Assembly (NCBI GenBank): GCA_035477595.1
Contig: DATIKM010000046.1
Location: 1 to 64,000, forward strand
Direction: 5' to 3'
From: DATIKM01 sp035477595
GTDB taxonomy: Bacteria; Armatimonadota; Chthonomonadetes; Chthonomonadales; CAJBBX01
Length of the DNA: 64,000 bases
Made by a program: the position numbers and the translations under genes
Shown: positions 5,770-14,829 of the stretch, piece by piece
Numbering within the stretch: the stretch's first letter is position 1
How the letters are laid out: each line of letters begins with the position of its first letter
The notes under the pieces: model-generated
Told to the model about the DNA's origin: nothing
Seen by the model: only the letters and a program-made list of their open reading frames with translations
Database searches by the model: none

Positions 5770-6753
5770 TCAGGCCTCAGGCGTCCACCAGGGATGGAAG
5801 CAGACTTTCACCGCCTCCTGGCGCTCCAGCAGGTCCACGCCCTCGGCGTAGCGTTCCAGGGGCAGGTGGTGGGTCACCAGCGGCGATAGGTCCAGCAGGC
5901 CCCGCTCGATGAGCCCGACGGCGTACTCCGCGGCCTCCCGGCTATGGCCCCGGTAGCCGCAGAGCCGCAGACCGCCGTAGTGGCGCACGGCGAAGGTGTA
6001 GTCCTCGCGCTGCACGCCGAAGAGCGCCACCACGTCGGCAGTCCGATCCATGGCCCACTCGACGGAGGCCTTTGCGCCCACGCAGTCCACCGTGGTGTGC
6101 AGGCCGGGCCACGCGGGCCGCGCGGGCAGCTCGGCCTCGGGCGCCTCGCGCGGGTCGTAGGCGGCCGCTGCGCCGAGGGCCAGGGCGCGCTCGCGCCGGT
6201 CAGGCGCAAGGTCGAACCCGACGACCGCTCCAGCGCCCTCGGCGCGGGCCATCTGAAGCGCGACGAGGCCGGCTGGCCCGAGCCCCATCACCCCGAAGCG
6301 CCGTCCCGCGATCGCTTTCATCTCGCGCAGCAGCAGGAAGACGCTCCCCACACACATGGCGAGCTCCACTGGCGCCGCCGCTTCGAAGGACACATGCGCC
6401 GGTACCCTGATGAGGTCATCCGCCCGGTGCACCACGTACTGGGCGTAGCAGCCCGGCACGTCGTGCCCAGCGTCCCGCCACGCGCTGACCCGGTCGCCAG
6501 GCGCGAGGTCCGAGACGCCCGGCCCAACCGCCTCGACCACACCGCTGGCTTCATGGCCCGGCTGGCCCGGCGTGTAGGGGTAGTGGAACCGGTGCCCCAC
6601 GAACATCGGCGCGCCGTGGCGCAGGTGGAGGTCCCACTGCGGACAGGTGGTGACCGCCTCGATGCGCAGGAGCGCCTCGCCGTCGCCTGGCACGGGCACG
6701 GGAGCTTCGGCCACCCGGAAGTGGCGGCCGGGCCCAATCCGGAGGATCTTCAT
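5770..6753 (-). CDS. Zinc-dependent MDR alcohol/sugar dehydrogenase
   Basis: A 327-residue medium-chain dehydrogenase beginning MKILRIGPGRHF. The GroES-like half has Cys in TTCPQWDLHL and the GHE motif (PGQPGHEASGVVEAVG), which supply catalytic zinc ligands. The four-Cys structural zinc loop is absent. The Rossmann half carries GVMGLGPAGLVALQMARAEGA for NAD(P) binding. Substrate is not evident; the family oxidises sugar alcohols, secondary alcohols or threonine. It begins 7 nt after the stop of another MDR gene, so the two form an operon, probably in sugar catabolism given the neighbouring isomerase and glycosidases. A longer upstream frame exists, but it overlaps the preceding gene and lacks family similarity. 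Confidence 0.85.
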   Translation of the reverse strand: MKILRIGPGRHFRVAEAPVPVPGDGEALLRIEAVTTCPQWDLHLRHGAPMFVGHRFHYPYTPGQPGHEASGVVEAVGPGVSDLAPGDRVSAWRDAGHDVPGCYAQYVVHRADDLIRVPAHVSFEAAAPVELAMCVGSVFLLLREMKAIAGRRFGVMGLGPAGLVALQMARAEGAGAVVGFDLAPDRRERALALGAAAAYDPREAPEAELPARPAWPGLHTTVDCVGAKASVEWAMDRTADVVALFGVQREDYTFAVRHYGGLRLCGYRGHSREAAEYAVGLIERGLLDLSPLVTHHLPLERYAEGVDLLERQEAVKVCFHPWWTPEA

Positions 6754-6760
6754 CGCTCGA

Positions 6761-7759
6761 TCACTCCCAGTCCAGCACCACGCCAAGAACGGGCTCGCGC
6801 CGCTTGAGGATGAGGTCGAAGGCCTCGCCCACCTGCTCGATGGGGAAGCGGTGCGTGATGAGATGTAGCGTGGCGAGCGCGCCGCGCGCCAGCCAGTCCA
6901 GCGTGGCATCCATGCGCTCATGGCTCCATCCGGAGGGCGCGTGCAGCGAGAGCTCGCGCTCACGCAGCTTCTGGATGTCTATGCGACCCTCGTGGCCGTA
7001 GAAGCCGGCGGACGAGATGTGGCCGTGGTGACGCATCGTGGGGATGAGCGCCTCGAGCAGAGGAACGGTCCCGACGGTGTCGGCGACCAGGGCGACACCG
7101 TCTGGCGCCCAGGCGCGCACCGCGTCCACGGGCGCTCTCCGGGTCACGTTCACCGCCCGGTCGCCGGCCATGAGCGCCAGCAGGGAGAGCCGCTCCTCGT
7201 GCTTCCCGAGCATCATCACGCGAGCCCCTCGGCGCTGAAGCGTCTGCGCGGACCAGTGCCCCACCATGCCGTCACCGATCACCACCGCTGCATCGCCCTC
7301 GCCCACCGGCGCACAGGTGCCCACGTTGTAGCCGACCTGAGTGAGCACGAGCCCACTCGCAGCAACGGGGTCGAGCCCCTCGGGGAGGCGCCATATCTGC
7401 GAGCCGTGGGTCACCGCGGGCGACACGTGGCCGCCGAACGAGTAGAACATCCCCGCGACGCTGGAGACGGTGGCGAACACCGTGTCGCCAGGCTTCACAT
7501 GGCGGACGTTGGCGCCGCATGCCTCTACGAGGCCGACCTTCTGGTAGCCGGGGACGTGTGGGAAGGGCAACGGGTCCGTCTCGGAGCGCGGGGTGTCGCC
7601 CGCGATCCGCTCGCCGCGAACGAAGGAGCCCTCCGTCCCGTTGCTGATCCACGAGTGCGTGACCCGCACCACCGCGTCGTCGGCGGTGGGTTCGGGCACA
7701 TCGACGTCCCGCAGCTCGACGCGGCGCGGCTCGAGGGCGACAGCGGCTCTGGCTCGCAT
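6761..7759 (-). CDS. MDR-family oxidoreductase lacking zinc ligands
   Basis: A 332-residue medium-chain dehydrogenase-like protein beginning MRARAAVALEPRRVELRDV. It has the GroES-like N-terminal half and a Rossmann half (AAVVIGDGMVGHWSAQTLQ; DTVGTVPLLEALI). At the place of GHE it has PGYQKVG, and the Cys-loop region reads SWISNGTEGS, so neither catalytic nor structural zinc is expected. This resembles zinc-free MDR branches such as the BchC-like and bi-domain oxidoreductase groups. It probably reduces or oxidises a sugar-derived substrate with NAD(P). Cotranscribed with the zinc-type MDR gene 7 nt downstream. The 131 nt before its start, up to the CoA-disulfide reductase stop, hold nothing recognisable. 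Confidence 0.8.
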   Translation of the reverse strand: MRARAAVALEPRRVELRDVDVPEPTADDAVVRVTHSWISNGTEGSFVRGERIAGDTPRSETDPLPFPHVPGYQKVGLVEACGANVRHVKPGDTVFATVSSVAGMFYSFGGHVSPAVTHGSQIWRLPEGLDPVAASGLVLTQVGYNVGTCAPVGEGDAAVVIGDGMVGHWSAQTLQRRGARVMMLGKHEERLSLLALMAGDRAVNVTRRAPVDAVRAWAPDGVALVADTVGTVPLLEALIPTMRHHGHISSAGFYGHEGRIDIQKLRERELSLHAPSGWSHERMDATLDWLARGALATLHLITHRFPIEQVGEAFDLILKRREPVLGVVLDWE

Positions 7760-7890
7760 CAGGTGAACCTGCCTTCCAGGGGCCGCATGGCGGCGGCGCG
7801 GCCTCGGGCGCCCATTCGAGGCGCTCCATGGTGCTTCCTGCCGGCACGGTGGCCCGCCAGAGTCGGGCCGCGCCGAGGGAGCGGGCTCCG

Positions 7891-9585
7891 TCACGACGCT
7901 CCGGCGGCGCCACCGTTCGCGCCGGCCGCGGCGCTCCACGTGAGGTAGGCCCCCGAGAGGTTCCGGGCACTGAAGCCGCGCTGCGTCAGGATGCGGCAGG
8001 CGTAGTACGACCGCTGGCCGGACCGGCAGTAGACCACGATGTCCCGGTCGCGCGGCAGCTCTCCCAGCCGGTCGCGCAACTCGTGGAGCGGGATGAAGAT
8101 CGAGCCGGGAATGTGGCCCTCGGCGCGCTCCTCGGGGGTGCGCACGTCCAGAAGGAGCGTGCTCTCCTGGGGGAGGCTGAGCGTCTCGTCCCAGGTCGCG
8201 ACCTGCACGTCGCCGCGCAGGACGTTGCCGGCAGCCCATCCAGCCAGGTTCACCGCGTCCTTCGCCGACCCGAACGGGGGCGAGTAGGCCAGCTCGAGAT
8301 CGCCCAGCTCGTCCACGGTGAGACCTGCGCGTATCGCCGTGGCCAGGACGTCGATCCGCTTGTCCACGCCGTCGCGCCCGACGGCCTGCGCACCGAGCAG
8401 CTTCCCGCTTGCGGGGTCGAACAGCACCTTCATCGCGATCGGCGCTCCGCCAGGGTAGTAGCCCGCGTGCGATGGCGGGTGAAGGTGCACGGCGCGGCAG
8501 TCGATGCCGGCGGCCTTCAGCCGGCGTTCCGTAGCGCCCGTTGCGGCCACAGCCAGCCCGAACACGCGCAGGATGCCCGTACCCAGCGTCCCCTCGTAGC
8601 GGGTGTCGCGGCCCTCGATGCAGTCCGCCGCGATGCGGGCCTGGCGGTTAGCGGGGCCGGCCAGTGCGATGAGGCACGGCTCACCGGTCACGAAGTGGCG
8701 CACCTCCACCGCGTCGCCCACGGCCCAGATGGCGGGGTCGCTCGTGCGCATCCCGTGGTCGACCCGGATGCCGCCGCTGGGGCCCATCTCGAGGCCGGCG
8801 CTCGTCGCGAGCATGGTCTCGGGCCGCACCCCGATCGCCAGCACGACCAGGTCAGCCGGAAGCCTCGCGCCCGAGCGCAGGATCACGGTGCAGCAGCGCG
8901 CACGCTCACCCGTATCGGGCGCGTCGAGCGCGGCCATGCCGTCGTTCAGCCGGACCCCGACGCCGTGTGCGCGCATCTCGCCGACGAGCGGGGCGGCCAT
9001 CTCGTGGTCGAGGGCGGCCATCAACTGCCCAAGCGCCTCTGCGACCGTCACCTCCAGGCCCCGGCGGCGGAGCTGCTCTGCCATCTCGAGACCGATGTAC
9101 CCGCCCCCGACGACGACAGCGGTGCGCGCGCTCTTCGCCTCGATCCAGCGCACCATCGCTGCCACATCGGGCACGCTGCGGACAGTGAAGATGCCCTCCC
9201 GCTCGATGCCGGGGATCGGCGGCCGGATCGGCGCGGCGCCCGGCGACAGAACCAGTGCGTCGTAGGGCTGGCGGAACGTCGCGCCGGCCTCCAGGTCGCA
9301 CACCTCCACCTCGCGGGCCGCACGGTCGATCGAGAGGACCTCGTGCCGAACGCGCACGTCGATGCGATATCGGCCGCGCAGGCTGTCGGGCGTCTGGAGC
9401 AGCAGGTCCTCCTCGCGGGGGATCTCACCGCCCACGAAGTAGGGCAGGCCGCAGTTGGCGAACGAGACGTGCGGGCCACGCTCGAAGACGGTGATGGTGG
9501 AGGCCTCGTTCAGCCGTCTCAGGCGCGCGGCCGCCGTCGCGCCGCCTGCCACGCCCCCCACAATGACGATGCGCTTCCCACTCAC
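7891..9585 (-). CDS. cdr: CoA-disulfide reductase with C-terminal rhodanese domain
   Basis: A protein of about 564 residues. The N-terminal FAD motif is KRIVIVGGVAGGATAAARLR. SFANCGLPY contains the single active-site Cys that marks CoA-disulfide reductase-type enzymes, and VVVGGGYIGLEMAEQL is the NAD(P)H motif. The dimerisation domain follows (VFGLAVAATGATE; HAGYYPGG). The last 100 residues are a rhodanese domain with catalytic loop CRSGQRS. Such fusions reduce CoA disulfide or persulfides and polysulfide. The GTG start is preferred because AAAGGA lies 11 nt upstream, while the ATG at 9597 directly abuts that site. The upstream gene is on the same strand and ends 32 nt away. Confidence 0.9.
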   Translation of the reverse strand: MSGKRIVIVGGVAGGATAAARLRRLNEASTITVFERGPHVSFANCGLPYFVGGEIPREEDLLLQTPDSLRGRYRIDVRVRHEVLSIDRAAREVEVCDLEAGATFRQPYDALVLSPGAAPIRPPIPGIEREGIFTVRSVPDVAAMVRWIEAKSARTAVVVGGGYIGLEMAEQLRRRGLEVTVAEALGQLMAALDHEMAAPLVGEMRAHGVGVRLNDGMAALDAPDTGERARCCTVILRSGARLPADLVVLAIGVRPETMLATSAGLEMGPSGGIRVDHGMRTSDPAIWAVGDAVEVRHFVTGEPCLIALAGPANRQARIAADCIEGRDTRYEGTLGTGILRVFGLAVAATGATERRLKAAGIDCRAVHLHPPSHAGYYPGGAPIAMKVLFDPASGKLLGAQAVGRDGVDKRIDVLATAIRAGLTVDELGDLELAYSPPFGSAKDAVNLAGWAAGNVLRGDVQVATWDETLSLPQESTLLLDVRTPEERAEGHIPGSIFIPLHELRDRLGELPRDRDIVVYCRSGQRSYYACRILTQRGFSARNLSGAYLTWSAAAGANGGAAGAS

Positions 9586-9617
9586 GAGGCGGTCCATCCT
9601 TTCCCGGGCTGTCTGCC

Positions 9618-10680
9618 CTACCGCACCGCCCGCAGCCCGAATGTCCGGCCATACTCGACCACGGAGTGCGCGAAGGTTCCCGGGCGCGCTTCCGGCACGG
9701 CGTCCTCCGGTACGTGGAGCCAGCTCTGGATGACGATCTGGTCGGGGCGCAGCCCCGCGCGCCGCATCTCCGCGCCCTGGCTCAGGATGCCCTCCAGCCA
9801 GGTCGCGCTGTCCTTGCGCCGCTCCTCGGGGCATCCGCGGGTTCTGGGCCGCCCATACGATCATGCTGAAGCCCAACCCGCGGCGCCTGCACCACTCCTC
9901 CAGCCGCGTCAGCTCCTCCCACGACCCCTGGCCGCCCGGCCCCATCAGCCCCCAGTCGGGGTCGATCCGCAGGAAGTCGAGCCCGCGCACGCCGAGCCGT
10001 CGGCACTCGTGCTGGATCGTCTCCACAGCCTGCTGTATCTCTCCCAGGGACAGCGCCGGATAGGGCTCGATGAGGCCCACGCGCGCCCGCGGGTAGTCCC
10101 GCCGCAGCATCGCCACGAACGCCGCCGTCTCGCGTGCCCCGTAGGCGATGCGCTCCGCCGCGGGCGTGGCCTGCGTCGGCCGCCCGGGCGCGTCCGGCAG
10201 GGCGCCGGCCGGCTCGTGCGCAGGGATGACGTGGCGCGCCGCATAGACCGGCTGGTCGAACACGAACGAGTCCACGCGTCTCATGCCGCAGCGCCGGAGG
10301 CGCTCCGCCTGGGCGCTCCAGTACGCGAACGCGCGCCGTGCGTCGAGCGGCATGGCAGCGCCCCACGCGGGCGCTTTGACCACCGGCAGCTCGAGGCCAA
10401 GTCGCAACCGCCAGCGCCTCATGGCGACGAAGAAGGACCGCAGCTCACGGTCCGAGTACCACGCGTCGAGAAGCCAGGGCCAGTAGCCGAGCCCGTCCGC
10501 CAGGGAGCGCGCCTCGGCCCACTCCGACTCGCGCTCCACCATCTGGCGCAATCCGCGGCCGTTGCCGGGCCAGGGCGCCGGGAACACCCACGCCTCTGGA
10601 CGCGCCGCGCCGACGGCGGGCGCTGGTGGGCCGGCGCCGCCAGACGCCAGCGCCGCGCAGGCCGCCACCACCAGCAGCAT
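9618..10680 (-). pseudogene. Frameshifted secreted TIM-barrel (putative glycosidase-like) protein
   Basis: From the ATG at 10680 a signal peptide (MLLVVAACAALASGG) and a barrel-like protein run for about 281 codons (FVFDQPVYAARHVIP; ETAAFVAMLRRDYPRARVGL; LDFLRIDPDWGL; GFSMIVWAAQNPR). Near 9835-9840 the sense shifts to another minus frame, which continues GCPEERRKDSATWLEGIL, then LRPDQIVIQSWLHVPEDAVPE to a TAG at 9618. Joining the two frames gives one plausible protein of about 354 residues. One base is missing at the junction (AACCCGCGGATGC). This is a true frameshift mutation or an assembly error. No slippery sequence suggests programmed shifting. Catalytic residues cannot be assigned. Confidence 0.65.
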
Positions 10681-10798
10681 CGCGCACTTCCTTAGTTCTG
10701 TGAGACTGCAGAGGAGGAATCGCCGCTCGGGGCGCGCACTCCTACAGCGCCGCCCACTCGCGCGCCAACGGCGCCCTCCTAAGAGGAGACACTGGCCG

Positions 10799-11614
10799 AT
10801 GCTCTCCGTCACCACCGACTACGCCACGGACCGCGGATGCCCCGAGCCGTACCTGCGCCGCATCGCCGACCACGGCTTCAGTCACGTCCACTGGTGCCAC
10901 CAGTGGAACACCGACTTCCTCTACAGCGAGCCGGAGATCGCCCAGATCGAGCGCTGGATGCGCGAGACCGGGCTGGGGCTCACCGACCTGCACGCATCCG
11001 AGGGGGTCGAGAAGCGGTGGACCTCCGCGCGCGAATACGAGCGGCAGGCGGGCGTCGAGCTCGTGCGGAATCGCGTCGAGATGACCGCGCGACTGGGCGG
11101 CGACGTGGCCATCATGCACATCGGCAGCGTCCCCGAGGGCCCCGACGCAGCCGCACGGTTCTGGGACCAGCTCTGGCGCTCCCTGGACGAGCTCACCCCC
11201 GTCCTCCGCACCACGGGCGTACGGATCGCCATCGAGAACGGCGTCTTCGCCCACATCCGACGGGTGTTCGAGCGCTACGGTCCCGATGTCGTGGGCCTCT
11301 GCTACGACTGCGGCCACGGCAACATGTCGGGCGACGGGCTGGACGAGACGGAAGCGCTGTCCGACCGCCTCATCTCCCTTCATCTGCACGACAACGATGG
11401 GACGCGCGACCTCCACATGCCGCTCTTCACCGGCACCGTGGACTGGCCGCGCCTCGCGCGGATCATCGCTCGCGCGCCCTACAGCAAATGGGTCAGCATG
11501 GAGACGACGATGGGGCGCTCGGGCATCGCCGACGAGGACGCATTCCTCCGCACGGTCTACGACACCGGGATGCGCTTCACGGCGATGATCGAGGAGGCCC
11601 GGGGCGCCGCATAG
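10799..11614 (+). CDS. Sugar phosphate isomerase/epimerase (xylose isomerase-like TIM barrel)
   Basis: A 271-residue protein starting at the ATG at 10799 with AAGAGGAGA 9 nt upstream; the longer frame from 10562 overlaps the divergent gene and is rejected. Family features are IAIENG (Glu), GLCYDCGHGN (Asp/His), HLHDNDG (His, Asp) and WVSMET (Glu), which match the metal-binding residues of the AP-endonuclease-2/xylose-isomerase-like barrel. These enzymes interconvert ketoses, aldoses or epimers such as tagatose, allulose or inosose. The exact substrate is unknown. Divergent from the frameshifted barrel protein, with 118 nt between the starts. Confidence 0.87.
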   Translation: MLSVTTDYATDRGCPEPYLRRIADHGFSHVHWCHQWNTDFLYSEPEIAQIERWMRETGLGLTDLHASEGVEKRWTSAREYERQAGVELVRNRVEMTARLGGDVAIMHIGSVPEGPDAAARFWDQLWRSLDELTPVLRTTGVRIAIENGVFAHIRRVFERYGPDVVGLCYDCGHGNMSGDGLDETEALSDRLISLHLHDNDGTRDLHMPLFTGTVDWPRLARIIARAPYSKWVSMETTMGRSGIADEDAFLRTVYDTGMRFTAMIEEARGAA

Positions 11615-11627
11615 CGCCCCGGTCCAT

Positions 11628-14624
11628 TCACTGCCGGACGGCGCGCACGGCCAGGTCACGGGCGAAGTCCGGCGGCGAGAGCCGCAGCAGCCCGTCGCGC
11701 GCCTCCGCCGTCTCGCGCTTCACCACGCGGCCCGTCCACGTGTCCCACCACTCCACGGCCCAGCGGCCCGCGGCGGCAGGCGTCGTGACCGTCAGGCCGC
11801 GGAGCGTCCCGGGCTGCCGCCCCTCGTAGTCGGTCCGCCAGGTGCTATCCCGGTTGTGCACCCAGAGCAGCAGGAGCCGATCGTCGGCCAGACCGAGCGC
11901 GTTCACGTGCGGGAATCTGCTGCTCCGATAGGCCGGCAGGTGCAGCGAGCGAATCTGGAGCCAGTCACCGGCAGCGTTCTCCACCACGATCTCGCTCGGC
12001 CCGGAGCTCAGATCGAGCGGTATGTCCTCGTCGTAATCCGAAACCCACACGCCATACCGCTCTAGGAAGTGGGCCGACTTCCACGGACCCTCGCCGGGCG
12101 GGCCGGCGGCGAGCTCGCGGTCGACCCGCGTCTGGCCGTTCACGCGGACCACCAAGCGCGCGTGCGTACACACGCTCCCTAGTCGGAGCGTTGCGCGGCC
12201 CGCCGCGGGCATATCGACACGCCACGTCAGGCGGGTGTGCAGCTCACCGGCGCGGCCTCGCTGGACGCTCCCGATGGTCGCGGCGACCGGCCCGCCCGCC
12301 ACGCGGCCGTCGCGGCGCACCGTGTAGACCGTCGACGGCGTGGCGCCCCACTCGACCTCCGCCGGGACCGTAAGGTCGTCGAAGGTCTCTGGCGCCCTCG
12401 GGTCGCCCTCGACCACGATGCCGTCGACCGGCTCGAGACGGTGCTCGGTCCAGGCCACCGCGTCAGCGAACCGGCGGACGGGCGTGAGGATGCGGTAGAG
12501 GTTGTTCGGGTGGATGTAGGAATCCCACCACCAGTTCATCGCGGTGCCCGCTCCACCGGCCAGGAGCGCCGCCCAGGCGCCGTTATGCAGGTTGACGCCC
12601 GTGCCTCGCGGGTCCCACCGGCTGCACGGGCCCTGCCAGTCGATGCCGAACTCCGCGAGCAGGTAGGGCTTGGGATGAGCGCGCAGCGCGCGCGTCTCCC
12701 GCACGATGCGCTCCGTGAAGTCCGCAGTGTTCCCAGCCTGCCCGTACATGTGGGTCATGGTGAAGTCGATGTTGGGGCAGCGCCAGACGGCGTCGGAGCC
12801 GAAGGTGGTGCTGACGAGGTGGCCGTAGGGGTCGATCCCCTTGAGGTGGGCGGCCATCTCGGAGTTCCATCGCTCCTGGGCGGGAGTGGGCGGAATCTCG
12901 TTCCAGAACTGCCACGCGAAGAGGTTGGGCGCGTGGCCCCAGCGCGCCACCAGGTAGCGCAGCCTGCGCTTGTAGAGCGAGCGCGCCTTCGGGTCCGTCC
13001 AGAAGTCCTCCGGCCGGGCGCAGGGACCGCCGTTGGCCGCGTTATAGGGGTTGCTCACCCAGGAGCCCTCGCCGAAGAAGCCTCCCACCGTGAACTCGCC
13101 ATACGTGCCGAAGCACAGCATGAGGAACAGGCCGTTCTCGCGGGCGAGCCGGACCACCTGGTCCAGGCGCCAAGCGTTGTCCTGCGCGTAGCGGCCGAGG
13201 CCTAGGAAGGTGCCGGTGCCAGGCTTCGGCGTGGGCGCCGGCATCCACTCGAGGCCCTTCTCGTTGAAGGCCAGCCAGAGCCGCGCCCAGTTGCCGCCCG
13301 CCGCACCGAGCCCGCGGAACCACGCCTCGTACGCAGCCAGGGGAGACGGGCCGCCGGCCCAGCAGACGTTCAGCCCCACCGGGATGAATGGCCGCCCGTC
13401 CGGAAACGCGAAGTGGCGCGGCGAGCGGCGCGAGATGCCCAGGAAGCCGTCGCGCGTGCGGGCGGGGCCGGCTGTCAGCACGATCGGCGCCGCGCGCGCC
13501 ACGCGCCCCCGGTTCTGCACGCGGACCGTCACGCGGTACACGCCGGGCACGCGCGGGGTGAAGCGGACGCGGAACCCCGGCCGCCCTGCGACGGCGAGGC
13601 GCTCGAAGCCGGCAAACTCGGGCCGTCCCGTACGGCGGGTGGGCTCGGGGCTGTCAAGCGTCTCGAGGCGCATGGGCACCTTAAAGAAGCCCGGCACGCT
13701 CCAGCGACGGCCTCCGGGCCCCCTCACATCCGCGTCCACCGCGATCTGGTCCGGATCGAACGGGTTGTCGTACGTCGCCGCCAGGTCGATCGTCAGCTCC
13801 GCCGTCTCAAGCGCAGGCAGGCGCGTGCGGTCCGCCGTCACCCGGCCCACGCGGAGCGGCCTCCGGTCGGTCATGTCCATGCCCGCCAGCCCCCCTCGCT
13901 CGATCCGCCGTGCGTCTGCCTCGAGGCCGGCGAGGGTCGCGGGCGCCAGAGCCAGCTCGATGCGCACGGACTCGCCACCGCGCAGCCTGCCGCCAGGCGC
14001 CGCCGCCATCAGCGTGAATCGGGGCAGCTCGAACCTGCGGTCGTCCTGCAGCTGAGTGCCCGCGCCGCGAACCGAGACGCGGAGCGCCGGGCTGCCCGGC
14101 CGGCCAAGACCCACCCACTCGCGAAGCCCGCCCCCCACCAGAAGATGCGCGTCGGCGGCTGGCTCCGTCGGCAGCGTGCCGCGAACAACGTCCGCGCCCG
14201 TCGCCACAAAGCGCGTGATGCCAGCGTTCCCCTCGACGGGAAGCGAGCCGCGCACCAGGACGCTCTCGGCCTGCACGTCGCGGTCGGGGGTTACCTGCCA
14301 GACGAGGACAACGCGGCCCGCCTCCACGCGTGCCGTCGTGCGGAAGCGGACCGTGGCACCATCGCCCACGACCGTGACATCAGCCACCGAGACGTTGCCG
14401 CGGCGCGCCACGTTCCCCGATCCGGCGGCAGCAGTCTGCTCGGCGACGGCCCCGGACCAGCCCGGCTTCACGACCTGTGCCGCGACGTCGAGGAGGTAGA
14501 CCGCGTCGCCCACGCGCACCTCGGGAACGACGCCGCGCGCGTCGATCGGTGCACGGACCTGCCCCGGAGCGGGCGCAACAGAGAGAGCGAGCAGGAGTGC
14601 GAGCGGCGCGGCGGCTCGGAGCAT
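11628..14624 (-). CDS. Large secreted glycosidase, DUF5060-like and GH5-like
   Basis: A 998-residue exported protein (signal MLRAAAPLALLLALSVAPAPG; AAGGAGG ribosome site 8 nt before the ATG). The N-terminal 250 residues are beta-rich. About residues 290-410 form a DUF5060-like Ig-type domain. Then comes a (beta/alpha)8 catalytic domain (FIPVGLNVCWAGG; NWARLWLAFNEKGLEW; FAWQFWNEIPP with the likely acid/base Glu; YLLAEFGIDWQG with the likely nucleophile Glu). The C-terminal 250 residues contain a jelly-roll-like domain. This fits clan GH-A enzymes such as cellulase or mannanase-type GH5; the exact glycan is unknown. It converges on the isomerase gene with a 13-nt gap. Confidence 0.83.
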   Translation of the reverse strand: MLRAAAPLALLLALSVAPAPGQVRAPIDARGVVPEVRVGDAVYLLDVAAQVVKPGWSGAVAEQTAAAGSGNVARRGNVSVADVTVVGDGATVRFRTTARVEAGRVVLVWQVTPDRDVQAESVLVRGSLPVEGNAGITRFVATGADVVRGTLPTEPAADAHLLVGGGLREWVGLGRPGSPALRVSVRGAGTQLQDDRRFELPRFTLMAAAPGGRLRGGESVRIELALAPATLAGLEADARRIERGGLAGMDMTDRRPLRVGRVTADRTRLPALETAELTIDLAATYDNPFDPDQIAVDADVRGPGGRRWSVPGFFKVPMRLETLDSPEPTRRTGRPEFAGFERLAVAGRPGFRVRFTPRVPGVYRVTVRVQNRGRVARAAPIVLTAGPARTRDGFLGISRRSPRHFAFPDGRPFIPVGLNVCWAGGPSPLAAYEAWFRGLGAAGGNWARLWLAFNEKGLEWMPAPTPKPGTGTFLGLGRYAQDNAWRLDQVVRLARENGLFLMLCFGTYGEFTVGGFFGEGSWVSNPYNAANGGPCARPEDFWTDPKARSLYKRRLRYLVARWGHAPNLFAWQFWNEIPPTPAQERWNSEMAAHLKGIDPYGHLVSTTFGSDAVWRCPNIDFTMTHMYGQAGNTADFTERIVRETRALRAHPKPYLLAEFGIDWQGPCSRWDPRGTGVNLHNGAWAALLAGGAGTAMNWWWDSYIHPNNLYRILTPVRRFADAVAWTEHRLEPVDGIVVEGDPRAPETFDDLTVPAEVEWGATPSTVYTVRRDGRVAGGPVAATIGSVQRGRAGELHTRLTWRVDMPAAGRATLRLGSVCTHARLVVRVNGQTRVDRELAAGPPGEGPWKSAHFLERYGVWVSDYDEDIPLDLSSGPSEIVVENAAGDWLQIRSLHLPAYRSSRFPHVNALGLADDRLLLLWVHNRDSTWRTDYEGRQPGTLRGLTVTTPAAAGRWAVEWWDTWTGRVVKRETAEARDGLLRLSPPDFARDLAVRAVRQ

Positions 14625-14829
14625 GGCGTGACCCTCCTTCAGCGGCAGGCGGTGCGTGCCGCCAGTTTCGCCGCGCGGGGCCGCGATCCCTGTGCATGCG
14701 GCCGCGCGAAGGCGTGCCGCGGGGCACGTACTGCTGAACCCGCGGGGCACGTGGCGCGGTCTATTCTACGATGCCATGCTCGCCGGCAGGGCACCATGAG
14801 GCGAGCGCGAACTCCCACGGAGTGTGCCC

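Noticed and set aside
7760..7890. Possible small gene between the MDR and CoA-disulfide reductase genes
   Set aside because: Short frames here are Arg/Pro-rich with no start signal or similarity to any family.
9585..9840. Fusion of the TIM-barrel protein to CoA-disulfide reductase in one 974-codon frame
   Set aside because: The stretch between them in that frame is out-of-frame Arg/Pro/Gly-rich sequence. The barrel gene's own end lies in another frame and stops at 9618.
7828..10695. Very long plus-strand open frame opposite the CoA-disulfide reductase and TIM-barrel genes
   Set aside because: It is an antisense shadow of GC-rich coding sequence; it reads Arg/His/Ala-rich without any domain, while the minus strand has clear motifs.
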